Assembly: GCA_038316335.1 (NCBI GenBank)
Contig: JBBQAM010000011.1
Location: 1 to 64,000 of the forward strand
DNA length: 64,000 nucleotides
Direction: 5' to 3'
Source of the DNA: JALHST01 sp038316335
GTDB lineage: Bacteria; Bacteroidota; Bacteroidia; Flavobacteriales; Flavobacteriaceae
Part shown: positions 43,306 to 51,936 of the stretch, one piece after another
Layout of the letters: each line of letters opens with the position of its first letter
How positions within the stretch are numbered: the stretch's first letter is position 1
Notes under the pieces: model-generated
What the model was told of the DNA's origin: nothing
Databases searched by the model: none
What the model saw: the letters and a program-made list of their open reading frames with translations, nothing else
Translations under genes and position numbers: made by a program

Positions 43306-44814
43306 TTACATTTGGGTATTGGTCACAAAAGCGATCTTGGTACTATCCGGCGACCAACTGGGCACATTTATAGACCCTTGACCTCCATAAATATAGGCAA
43401 TCACCCTGGGCTTTCCACCTTCATATGGCATGATGCGCAAAAGGCACTGTTTATAAAACGGATGTTCGCTTGGCTCAATGTCCTTTGGAAAGGATATAAA
43501 GGCAATCCATTTTTTATCAGGACTGATATGTGGGAACCAGTCATTGTATTCATCAAAGGTTAATTGTGTTTGCTCCGCCCCATTTACCTTCATTCTCCAA
43601 AGTTTCATTTTACCGGTCCGGGTCGAATTGAAAAACAGATAGGCTCCATCGGGGCTGTATTCCGGTCCATCATCCAAGGTACTTAAATTGGTCAGTTTTT
43701 CCTCCTCGCCTGTTGCGACCTCAACCGTATGGATGTTAAACACCCCATCTCGATTCCCGGTAAAAACCATTTTTTTTGCATCTGGAGACCAACCATGAAA
43801 ATAGGAGGCCCCAAGCCCAGGTTTTGTAACCATTTTCGGCAAGGAATCCCCGCCTACCGGCAGATAGTAAATGGCAGATGTACCCCCTTCGTTTTGATTG
43901 TGATTACTAATCCCTAATAACCTCCCATCAAAGGTCAACACATGGTCATTGTTGTTGTTGATTGCATATCCTGTATTGAGTGGACTGATAGCATTCGATG
44001 CAAGTTCATAGTCGTATAAATGTCCCTTCGAATTATAGATCAAGTTTCTTCCATCGACACTCCAATTTGGTGCCTGTATCGAGTGGGCAGAGCGATATAT
44101 AATCTTGCGAAGGCCACTTTTGACATCCATGATCTCGAGATTACTACCTAGATAATCTCGATATGGCCTAAAATCATCAGCAGCCGGGCGAATTATTCGA
44201 ACATTGCTATACATGGCACGTTCACTGATCTCAGGGTTGTGGGAACAAACGTAAATACCTACATACACTTCAGTATCCAACAAGACATCATTCAATACCA
44301 CACTCGTAAATTCTTCTCCGAATTTTGCAGTTGACATGATAAACGTATCCCCTTTTCTTTCCAACTGAATGATATCGGGTGACGCTGCCGGAGAAATAAT
44401 TTCTTCGGTATCGGCCCCAACTTGCTTTCGAAATTGTAAGGAAGTCAAGCCGTCGCCATGGGTCGTGGCATTAACGTGTATTGAATTCGGGTCCAAATTG
44501 TTTTTTACGATCCATCCCACTTTTCTATGCGGATCTGTACCCGTACCTATAAAACGTACTTGGGTCCTTAGAATAAAATCACCCTGAATCGTAGTCCATA
44601 AATAGTGAAAGGCGTCCTTCCCAAACCACATATTACTGCCAGACCCAGATATCGTATATGTTTGGTCTTCAGGCGAATATTCGACACCACCCTGAATTTT
44701 ACAGTCCCCAATATCACTACTGCGATCAAATAGGCCGATTTGATTCTGCGCAGATACCTGACATATAGTTATTACTAAAAACAATGCACTTACAACATTT
44801 CTTAAATCGTTCAT
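43306..44814 (-). CDS. Exported TolB-like beta-propeller protein with N-terminal sandwich domain
   Basis: A 502-residue protein with a signal peptide (ending VSAQ, about 22). Residues 25-215 form a concanavalin-like/DUF1349 sandwich (GGVEYSPEDQTYTISGSGSNMWFGKDAFHYLW, KVGWIVKNNLDPNSIHVNATTHGDG). Residues about 235-500 carry WD40-like PD40 repeats (APNWSVDGRNLIYNSKGHLY, GWSPDAKKMVFTGNRDGVFNIH, GPEYSPDGAYLFFNSTRTGKM, PHISPDKKWIAFISFPKD, SWSPDSTKIAFVTNTQ). It is a binding or scaffold protein rather than a known enzyme; carbohydrate contact is plausible from the context of GH51, ThuA and GH26. It lies 116 bp upstream of ThuA. Confidence 0.85.
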   Translation of the reverse strand: MNDLRNVVSALFLVITICQVSAQNQIGLFDRSSDIGDCKIQGGVEYSPEDQTYTISGSGSNMWFGKDAFHYLWTTIQGDFILRTQVRFIGTGTDPHRKVGWIVKNNLDPNSIHVNATTHGDGLTSLQFRKQVGADTEEIISPAASPDIIQLERKGDTFIMSTAKFGEEFTSVVLNDVLLDTEVYVGIYVCSHNPEISERAMYSNVRIIRPAADDFRPYRDYLGSNLEIMDVKSGLRKIIYRSAHSIQAPNWSVDGRNLIYNSKGHLYDYELASNAISPLNTGYAINNNNDHVLTFDGRLLGISNHNQNEGGTSAIYYLPVGGDSLPKMVTKPGLGASYFHGWSPDAKKMVFTGNRDGVFNIHTVEVATGEEEKLTNLSTLDDGPEYSPDGAYLFFNSTRTGKMKLWRMKVNGAEQTQLTFDEYNDWFPHISPDKKWIAFISFPKDIEPSEHPFYKQCLLRIMPYEGGKPRVIAYIYGGQGSINVPSWSPDSTKIAFVTNTQM

Positions 44815-45190
44815 TTGAATTCTCTGTTTTGTTAAAATAGCTATGGCCCGCTATAAATTTACTTTCAATTCAAGGGGACGGCCTTTTAGGCACGTCTTAA
44901 AATCGCATTAAGTAGCAAGTGGCGACTGTCATAAAGGGGAAATTGATGCAGCTTCAATTGTGCTCTACCACACTATCAAGAAACGTTCCCAAAAGCCTCA
45001 AACAGGCTGATCTAGGTTTCTAAAATAATCAATCTAACTTTGATTTTTGCATACAAATCGGCGAAAGATTGCACAATCCAAGTCAAATATGTTAGAAGGG
45101 GATAAAATAGGCTGTAGCACCAGAACAATAGGATTATAATAAAGCAACATCCTATGCGAAAATGCAACGACCACCCAGCGATTCATAAAT
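44815..45190. other. Intergenic region between TolB-like and GH51 genes
   Basis: 376 bp containing no supported ORF. A plus-strand TAACTTTG (exact -7 pattern) occurs near 45033, but no plus-strand gene follows within range, so it is probably chance. The upstream part should hold the TolB-like gene promoter on the minus strand. Confidence 0.3.
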
Positions 45191-46756
45191 TTAAGAGCCT
45201 GGTTCTGCGATTGTTAAAAGGACCACCGATTTTGATGGCAAATCAACTAAAATCGTCGATTGCTTTTTCTTGAAATTTGAAAATGGCCGGATTGCAACCG
45301 CCTCTTCCTTATCAAAATCATTATAGGCATTCATTTTATCGGCGGCGATTATCTGCCCTGAAATCGCCCCTATCTTTTCAAGACCCCGCAGATCAATGAT
45401 CGTCTGAATATCCTTGACAGGGTTCATATTGACAATCGTAATATTGATTCTACCCAACGTATCCTTCGAGGAAGAAACGGAGAGCGAAGGTATCTCGCCT
45501 CCATTTGTAACGTATTTTATTGCGGATACTTCGGTAGGAATGCTGACGGCATCCTGATGTACCTTATACAGTTTGAAGGTGTAAAAAGTCGGTGTTTTTA
45601 CCATTGAGGAACCCTTGGTAAGAATCATGGCCTGAAGTACATTAACGGTCTGGGCGATATTTGCCATTTTTATCCGCTTGGCATGATTATTAAAAATGTT
45701 TAGCCCCAATCCTGCAACCAAGGCATCCCGAAGTGTATTCTGTTGAAACAGAAAGCCAGGGTTCGTGCCTGCTTCAACATCGTACCAGGCTCCCCATTCA
45801 TCGGCTATCAAGGCAATTTTATTTTCAGGATCCAAAGAGTCCATGACTGAAATCTGATCTTCGATGCTTGTTTCCATTTTTAAGGTGTTCGCCATGGAGC
45901 TAAACCACTCTTTTTCAACAAAATCGGTCGCCGATCCCTTGGCTTCCCATGAATTCGCAATCGTATAATAATGGAAGGATATCCCGTCTAATACATGAAT
46001 ATAATCAGGAACCTCCTTTATACCGTTCAACAAAGTTTTTGTCCATTCCAAATCATCAAACTCCCCACCGCTTGCAATTTTAAACTCAGCGTTGCAATAG
46101 GTACTGAATCTTTTGAAGACATTCGTATAATAGTCGGCGTTCATACTTCCTCCGCAACCCCAATTTTCATTTCCAATACCCCAAAACTTTACCTTCCAAG
46201 GCAACTCCCTGCCATTCTTCTTTCGCAGCCTCGTAATTTCGCTGTCCGTAGCGGAGGTTACATATTCAATCCATTGATACGCATCCTTTACAGTGCCGCT
46301 TGCAATGTTAACCGCGATATAGGGTTCTGTGCCCAAAAGCTCGCAAAGCTCCAAAAATTCGTGGGTACCAAAAGAATTGTCTTCTGTAACCCCTCCCCAA
46401 AACGTATTCACCACCAAGGGTCGTTCGGCAACAGGGCCGATCCCGTCCCGCCACTGGTATTGTTCTGCAAAACAACCCCCTGGCCATCTCAAAACAGGGA
46501 TATCGAGTTCCTTGAGCGAGGCGATGATATCTTTTCGAATACCATGAATGTTAGGGATTTCGGAATCTTTTCCGACATAGAACCCATCGTAGATCCCGCG
46601 TCCCAAATGTTCGGCAAAATGGCCATAAATATATTTGCTGATGGTGTCTTTTGCCAGATCGGCATGAACAACAATCCTATTTTCCTGTGCATTTGATTGC
46701 TGTGGTATTGAAAAGAGGAGCAAAACCAACAGAACGAGGAGTCTACTTAAATTCAT
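45191..46756 (-). CDS. Alpha-L-arabinofuranosidase, glycoside hydrolase family 51
   Basis: A 521-residue exported enzyme (signal peptide about 1-23, ending SNAQ). Segments are ISKYIYGHFAEHLGRGIYDGFYVG, LRWPGGCFAEQYQWRDGIG and NTFWGGVTEDNSFGTHEF; the acid/base Glu197 is in GIGNENWGCGG and the nucleophile Glu320 in ADEWGAWYD, followed by the C-terminal beta-sandwich. GH51 removes arabinofuranose from arabinan and arabinoxylan. It lies 82 bp downstream of the DUF1080 gene on the same strand. It has no adjacent SusCD pair, so it acts on oligosaccharides released elsewhere. Confidence 0.94.
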   Translation of the reverse strand: MNLSRLLVLLVLLLFSIPQQSNAQENRIVVHADLAKDTISKYIYGHFAEHLGRGIYDGFYVGKDSEIPNIHGIRKDIIASLKELDIPVLRWPGGCFAEQYQWRDGIGPVAERPLVVNTFWGGVTEDNSFGTHEFLELCELLGTEPYIAVNIASGTVKDAYQWIEYVTSATDSEITRLRKKNGRELPWKVKFWGIGNENWGCGGSMNADYYTNVFKRFSTYCNAEFKIASGGEFDDLEWTKTLLNGIKEVPDYIHVLDGISFHYYTIANSWEAKGSATDFVEKEWFSSMANTLKMETSIEDQISVMDSLDPENKIALIADEWGAWYDVEAGTNPGFLFQQNTLRDALVAGLGLNIFNNHAKRIKMANIAQTVNVLQAMILTKGSSMVKTPTFYTFKLYKVHQDAVSIPTEVSAIKYVTNGGEIPSLSVSSSKDTLGRINITIVNMNPVKDIQTIIDLRGLEKIGAISGQIIAADKMNAYNDFDKEEAVAIRPFSNFKKKQSTILVDLPSKSVVLLTIAEPGS

Positions 46757-46838
46757 TGGTCAACGGTTATTTTAGTGCTACACTTGTGGTTTAATAATCC
46801 GACTTAAAAGGGTTTTATCCGCTAATTTAAATTGATCT

Positions 46839-47657
46839 TTAATAGATCAAAAGCGAAATTTTTCTAAAATCGATAGGATGGCTGTTTGATTGTAATGAAA
46901 TATAACCGTGTTTTACGGTAGGATCTTCATTGACCATTAGGTTTTTAGCTAGTTCATTTTGAGGATCATACACAGGATTCTTAAAGGTCAATATTTCTTC
47001 CCCATTTACATAGTGTTTAATGATACCGTCCTTCACATCGATCTCCATGGTTACCCATTGATCGCCATGAAACGTTCTTTTGATGGTCGGCAGCGTACAA
47101 TACGATGTATTTCTTTCACCATTGATCTCGACGAACATGCCATTGGCACATAGTTCCCCTACCGGTCGTTCTTCGACGCCATTACCTCCGTGAAGGTTAT
47201 ATTCCAAACAAATAGGAAATTGCTGGTCGAGCTCGATGGTTGACGGGGGTTGGCCATGGTATTGAACGCCACTGTCCCGATAGCCCCACTCAGGCGCACC
47301 AGGGGCCGTTTCCCCTACGAAGCGGTATTCTACCTTCAATCGATAATTAGTAAGATCCTTATTAAAGTACAAGGCACCAAAGGTATTGTCAAAATTATCC
47401 CCATACCCATCATAGCGAATGCTTAAAATCCCATTTTCCACACGAAAGGTGTTCCCAAAGTTCTCCCCGAGGGGATGCCCTTTTATTTTCATTGTCCAGC
47501 CCGATAAATCCTTGCCATTGAAAATTGAAATCCAATCTGATTTCCCAACTTCTTTGGAAATCGTAGTAGGAACGCGATGCCTCGTATCAGTGCTTCTTGG
47601 AGCATAGTAAACCACCAATAAGAGACTTAGTGAAATTAGGAATTGGTTGTGTTTCAT
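46839..47657 (-). CDS. Exported DUF1080 protein (3-keto-glycoside hydrolase-like)
   Basis: A 272-residue protein with a signal peptide (about 1-20) and one DUF1080 jelly-roll: WISIFNGKDLSGWTMKIKGHPLGENFGNTFRVENGILSIRYDGY (about 41-84), YRLKVEYRF, GYRDSGVQYHGQPP, CLEYNLHGG and IKHYVNGEEILTF, ending GYISLQSNSHPIDFRKISLL. DUF1080 proteins include hydrolases of 3-keto-disaccharides or 3-keto-glycosides in Bacteroidota. It is upstream of GH51 on the same strand; the Gfo/Idh/MocA and ThuA genes nearby would supply and handle keto sugars. Confidence 0.87.
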   Translation of the reverse strand: MKHNQFLISLSLLLVVYYAPRSTDTRHRVPTTISKEVGKSDWISIFNGKDLSGWTMKIKGHPLGENFGNTFRVENGILSIRYDGYGDNFDNTFGALYFNKDLTNYRLKVEYRFVGETAPGAPEWGYRDSGVQYHGQPPSTIELDQQFPICLEYNLHGGNGVEERPVGELCANGMFVEINGERNTSYCTLPTIKRTFHGDQWVTMEIDVKDGIIKHYVNGEEILTFKNPVYDPQNELAKNLMVNEDPTVKHGYISLQSNSHPIDFRKISLLIY

Positions 47658-47765
47658 AGTGTCTTGTAACTTGATTCATTACTTCCTTTTTGTTGGCTCC
47701 TGAAGAAACGTTTGTTGCTCTTCGGGGGTATTTCAAGCGTCTTATTCTTTCGGTATCGTAGGGTG

Positions 47766-49802
47766 CTATTCAGGATATTCTACCCTCAGGTGATAAATAT
47801 TCGTCAGCTTTTGCTTTAAAACCTTTTTTACGGTTTCGATTTCCTTAAAGGTAATATCGGCATTTAAAAATTGTTCGGTGCGCATTTGCCCCGAGATGAT
47901 TTTTTCAACAAATTCGTCGATTATTAGGAATGTCGGATTTTTTAAACTTTTAGAGGCAGCTTCCACTGAATCGGCCATCATAAGAATCGCGGTTTCCTTT
48001 GAAAATGGGATGGGCCCCGGGTACCTGAATTCGGCCTCATCCATTTCAGGGGTCATTGCCTGCTGTTTTTTATAGAAATAATACACCATGGTCGTACCGT
48101 GATGTGTGCGTATAAAGTCGATAACCCTATCCGGGATCTTACTCTTTCTCGCCATTTCAATGCCAAGAATCACGTGGTTTATAATAATTTTGGCACTGTC
48201 GATAGGCGAAAGTTCGTCATGCGGATTCACATTGGTAATCTGATTCTCAATAAAATACGTCGGATTGGCCATCTTGCCGATATCATGGTACAGGGCCCCA
48301 ACGCGCACCAACATGGCATTGGCCCCGATTTCATTAGCCGCTGCCTCGGCTAGATTGGCAACCTGTAACGAATGATGAAAGGTGCCAGGGGCTTTGTTCG
48401 ATAGTTCTTTCAAGAGTTTTGAATTGGTATCGGAGAGTTCCAAAAGGGATACATCAGAAACCAGGCCGAACAACTTTTCATAAATATAGATAAGGGGTTG
48501 AGCGAACAGCGTAATCATTCCATTTAATAAAAAAAGACCTAAGGTCAACCATACGATATTCCCCAAATTTCCTTCGTGGATTATATGAAAGGCCAAATAA
48601 CCTACCATATATATCAACGTAATCTGTCCGACTGAAATAAACAGATTGGCGCGTTTATACAGTTCCGAAACGGTAAGAATGGTGACGATGCCCGCAATGA
48701 TCTGCAAAAAAATATACTCAAAACTATTAGGTACTACAAAGCCCAGAATAAGTACCGTCAATACATGCACATAGAGTCCGAGACGGGCATCAAAAAAAGT
48801 TTTCAATAGGAGTGGGAGGATACATAGGGGAACAACGAATACGTAGGCCTCATTATATTTGACAATCAATGTAGTCACAAAGACCATCAATAGAATATTG
48901 AAAAAAATGAACGTGACCTTCGTGTTGTTATCAAAGATATCCCTTCTATATTTTTTAAGAAAAAGCATGAGCATCATCAATACCAAGGCAACCAGGACAG
49001 TGTAGCCTGAGAGGATAAAGTAATAATTATTAGCAGTCCATAGCTCGGATTCAAATTCATCTTTAAGGGAATTTAATATCTTAAGGTTTTCCGTTTCAAC
49101 TACTTCCCCTTTGGCAATTATCAACTTCCCTTGATCAATGGTGCCGCGTGTCGTAACAATTTTTGCAAGTTCTTCGTTCAAGGCATTTTCGGAAAGCGCC
49201 TTATCGTAAAATACATTGGGTTTTAATACGTCGAAATATAAATCCTGATACAGGTTGGCCATCTGTTCCAAACCTGCTCGCTGCAGCATCTTTTGAATAT
49301 AATGGTCGACATTCTGTAGGGTATAAAGACTATCACGGGCAATGCGCCTAGCCACATTGTTCTTGACCAAGTAGATTTGGTCTTTGGATATTTTTCGGTC
49401 AGATTTCAGTTGAATCCCCCTAGAATAAATCGAATCTAGAATTTCAAGCCCTACCGAATTCATTAAATTTCGCTGACGATTATTGAATTTATCCTCGCTA
49501 AAAAGTGAAGCGAACTTTTCGGGGTATATAGAAAAAACCTCTGAAGCAATCTTTTGATCATACCTAAAATAATCAAAGTTTTCATTTTTGATGACCGCTT
49601 GTTCGCTGGCAATATCAGCAGCTGACTTTTTTATGGAAAAATCAAATGGAGCATATAGATTTTCATATTGCCAAGGTTTGCCTTTTTGAAATTCATATTT
49701 GAATTTACCGCCTTTAGGAAAGAAAAATACAATACACCCTATCGACACGAAATAGAGAACGTATTTATAAATATGGGATTGGTTTTTAAGTAGCTTTTCC
49801 AA
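47766..49802 (-). CDS. pgpH: 7TM-HD family phosphohydrolase (PgpH-like c-di-AMP phosphodiesterase)
   Basis: A 678-residue membrane protein from TTG 49802; the frame also opens with TTG 49835. The TTG 49802 start gives MEKLLKNQSHIYKYV, matching the usual N-terminus. One helix at about 16-30 precedes a large periplasmic region (about 35-270). Seven helices follow (about 270-465), then a C-terminal HD domain with His506-Asp507 in GALYHDIGKMANPTYF and DRVIDFIRTHHGTTMVYYF. Family members hydrolyse cyclic di-AMP. It is between the DUF1080 gene and a divergent thiolase gene. Confidence 0.88.
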   Translation of the reverse strand: MEKLLKNQSHIYKYVLYFVSIGCIVFFFPKGGKFKYEFQKGKPWQYENLYAPFDFSIKKSAADIASEQAVIKNENFDYFRYDQKIASEVFSIYPEKFASLFSEDKFNNRQRNLMNSVGLEILDSIYSRGIQLKSDRKISKDQIYLVKNNVARRIARDSLYTLQNVDHYIQKMLQRAGLEQMANLYQDLYFDVLKPNVFYDKALSENALNEELAKIVTTRGTIDQGKLIIAKGEVVETENLKILNSLKDEFESELWTANNYYFILSGYTVLVALVLMMLMLFLKKYRRDIFDNNTKVTFIFFNILLMVFVTTLIVKYNEAYVFVVPLCILPLLLKTFFDARLGLYVHVLTVLILGFVVPNSFEYIFLQIIAGIVTILTVSELYKRANLFISVGQITLIYMVGYLAFHIIHEGNLGNIVWLTLGLFLLNGMITLFAQPLIYIYEKLFGLVSDVSLLELSDTNSKLLKELSNKAPGTFHHSLQVANLAEAAANEIGANAMLVRVGALYHDIGKMANPTYFIENQITNVNPHDELSPIDSAKIIINHVILGIEMARKSKIPDRVIDFIRTHHGTTMVYYFYKKQQAMTPEMDEAEFRYPGPIPFSKETAILMMADSVEAASKSLKNPTFLIIDEFVEKIISGQMRTEQFLNADITFKEIETVKKVLKQKLTNIYHLRVEYPE

Positions 49803-49931
49803 GATGTACGGTATCAAGAAGATATATTGAATCAAAAATAGAAAAATATAAATTTAAAAAGGCCTTTTAAACACATAACACGATTGATTGCCCTTTAATT
49901 TATTAATTTCGCAGACAAAGAATTTCGTCTT

Positions 49932-51107
49932 ATGAACAAGGTGGTAATCGTATCGGCCGTTCGAACCCCGATCGGCAGTTTTATGGGAAGCCTCTCAACC
50001 ATGACCGCACCTAAGCTTGGGGGAATCGCCATCAAGGGAGCCCTGGAACGAATAGGTTTAGACCCAAACTTGGTAGAAGAGGTAATTATGGGAAACGTGG
50101 TGCAAGCCAATACAGGTCAAGCTCCTGCAAGGCAAGCCTCAATATATGCAGGTATCCCTGCAAGCGTACCTTGTACCACTGTAAATAAGGTCTGTGCATC
50201 CGGAATGAAGGCCGTGATGCAGGCGGCACAGGCAATAGCGCTTGGCGATATCGGAATTGCCGTTGCGGGTGGAATGGAAAATATGAGTCTTATCCCCCAC
50301 TATGTATATATGCGGAATGGTATAAAGTTTGGGCCGACGACCTTGATCGATGGGATGCAAAGAGACGGTTTGGTCGACGCCTATGATCAAAATGCAATGG
50401 GTGTTTGTGCAGATGCCTGTGCCGTTGCCTATAATTTCAGTAGGGAAGATCAAGATGCGTTTGCCATTCAATCGTATTCCCGATCCGCTCAAGCATGGGC
50501 CGATGGCAAGTTTAAAAATGAAGTTGTGGAGGTTGAAGTACCTCAGCGTCGGGGAGCATCGATTATGGTGCGGGAAGATGAGGAATATAAAAATGTAAAC
50601 CTTGATAAAATACCCGCCTTACGGCCTGCTTTTTCTGAAGATGGAACCGTTACGGCCGCGAACGCATCGACCATCAATGATGGGGCAGCGGCACTGGTAC
50701 TAATGAGTGCCGAAAAAGCCAAGGAACTCAATTTAAAACCTTTGGCGACCATACGAAGTTATGCCGATGCCGCGCAAGAACCGAAATGGTTCACAACGGC
50801 CCCGGCCAAGGCGCTGCCATTGGCACTCGAAAAAGCTGGAATCGCTATTGACCAAGTCGATTATTTCGAATTCAATGAGGCTTTTTCTGTAGTTGGTCTG
50901 GCCAATATGAAATTACTAGGACTCACCGATACCCACGTTAATGTAAATGGAGGTGCCGTATCCTTAGGCCATCCTTTAGGGTGCTCTGGGGCGAGGATTC
51001 TCGTGACCTTGTTAAATGTTTTGGAACAAAACAAGGCAAAAATCGGGGCGGCCGCCATCTGCAATGGAGGAGGTGGTGCTTCGGCAATGGTTTTGGAAAG
51101 AAATTAA
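49932..51107 (+). CDS. Acetyl-CoA C-acyltransferase (thiolase)
   Basis: A 391-residue thiolase that reversibly condenses two acetyl-CoA or cleaves 3-ketoacyl-CoA. Nucleophilic Cys88 is in TTVNKVCASGMKAVMQAAQ, with GGMENMS, NEAFSVVGLAN (Asn-Glu-Ala-Phe), the GHPLGCSGARILVTLL His and CNGGGGASAMVLER C-terminal Cys. The arrangement fits acetyl-CoA acetyltransferase (AtoB/PhaA) slightly better than FadA. It is upstream of the NlpC/P60 gene by 22 bp with a shared strand, so both may be cotranscribed. A TAATTTCG at 49904-49911 is a possible -7 element. Confidence 0.93.
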   Translation: MNKVVIVSAVRTPIGSFMGSLSTMTAPKLGGIAIKGALERIGLDPNLVEEVIMGNVVQANTGQAPARQASIYAGIPASVPCTTVNKVCASGMKAVMQAAQAIALGDIGIAVAGGMENMSLIPHYVYMRNGIKFGPTTLIDGMQRDGLVDAYDQNAMGVCADACAVAYNFSREDQDAFAIQSYSRSAQAWADGKFKNEVVEVEVPQRRGASIMVREDEEYKNVNLDKIPALRPAFSEDGTVTAANASTINDGAAALVLMSAEKAKELNLKPLATIRSYADAAQEPKWFTTAPAKALPLALEKAGIAIDQVDYFEFNEAFSVVGLANMKLLGLTDTHVNVNGGAVSLGHPLGCSGARILVTLLNVLEQNKAKIGAAAICNGGGGASAMVLERN

Positions 51108-51129
51108 TCAATTCCCGCAAAGCAATTCG

Positions 51130-51882
51130 ATGCAATACGGTATTTGCCATCTTAGTATCATTCCATTACGGGCAAGTGCCGACCCTGCCGCCGAGATGGT
51201 ATCCCAATTGCTGTATGGAGAACATTTTAAGATTTTGGAATCCCGAAAATTTTGGAGTAGGATCCGAATTGCCTTTGACGGTTGCGAAGGATGGGTGGAT
51301 ACCAATCAAATTACACAGATCGGACAAGAAGACTACGATGGCATCGAAAAATCAGAAAAGACCTTCTGTTCCTCAGATCTCGTTTCGTTTGTGGAAACCC
51401 AAAAAGGCATTTTGATGCCAATTGTTCTAGGTTCATCAATACATTCCGCACATTTACTGGACCATACATTCGAAGGAAGTTCAAACACTATTCAATTGGG
51501 CAAGGCAAATCTTGTAAAAACCGCCCTGCATTATTTAAATGCCCCATGCCTTCATGGGGGGCGATCACCTTTTGGTTTGGATGCCTCAGGATTCGCGCAG
51601 ATGGTATATATGATCAACGGCTATAATTTATTTCGTAAAGCAAATGAGCAGGCCAAGCAAGGTGCTGTATTAAGTTTTATCGAAGAAAGTGAGGCAGGCG
51701 ATCTTGCTTTTTTCGATTCGTCTGATGGGGTTATAGAGCATGTTGGCATCCTAATGGAAAACAATTACATACTACATGTGCACGGAAAAGTGCGTATTGA
51801 TCGCTTGGATCATACCGGAATCTTCAACACCGCTATAGGTAGGTACACGCACCAATTGCGGGTTATTAAAAAGATTTTATAA
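51130..51882 (+). CDS. NlpC/P60 (C40) family protein lacking the catalytic cysteine
   Basis: A 250-residue protein from ATG 51130 (MQYGICHLSIIPLRA). The N-terminal SH3-like region (about 1-75) ends EGWVDTNQ. The NlpC/P60 domain is at about 120-245. Where peptidoglycan endopeptidases have Asp-Cys-Ser-Gly, this protein has Asp151-Ala152-Ser153-Gly154 (codon GCC, two changes from TGC). The His (204, in IEHVGIL) and third polar residue (His216, in ILHVHGKVRID) remain; relatives usually have Ala-Ser-Gly after His216 rather than Val-His-Gly. It is therefore probably a catalytically dead binding protein. It is followed by a strong terminator. Confidence 0.85.
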   Translation: MQYGICHLSIIPLRASADPAAEMVSQLLYGEHFKILESRKFWSRIRIAFDGCEGWVDTNQITQIGQEDYDGIEKSEKTFCSSDLVSFVETQKGILMPIVLGSSIHSAHLLDHTFEGSSNTIQLGKANLVKTALHYLNAPCLHGGRSPFGLDASGFAQMVYMINGYNLFRKANEQAKQGAVLSFIEESEAGDLAFFDSSDGVIEHVGILMENNYILHVHGKVRIDRLDHTGIFNTAIGRYTHQLRVIKKIL

Positions 51883-51886
51883 AAAA

Positions 51887-51915
51887 GCCCCGATGGAATC
51901 CATCGGGGCTTTTTT
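51887..51915. terminator. Strong bidirectional intrinsic terminator
   Basis: A 10-bp perfect stem GCCCCGATGG/CCATCGGGGC with an AAT loop is flanked by A6 (51881-51886) and T6 (51910-51915). It lies between the convergent NlpC/P60 and TPR genes. Confidence 0.92.
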
Positions 51916-51936
51916 CATTGTTTTCTTTTGTGCCAA

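Noticed and set aside
45033..45040. TAACTTTG on the plus strand as a promoter
   Set aside because: No plus-strand gene follows before 49932 and no -33 box is at the usual distance.
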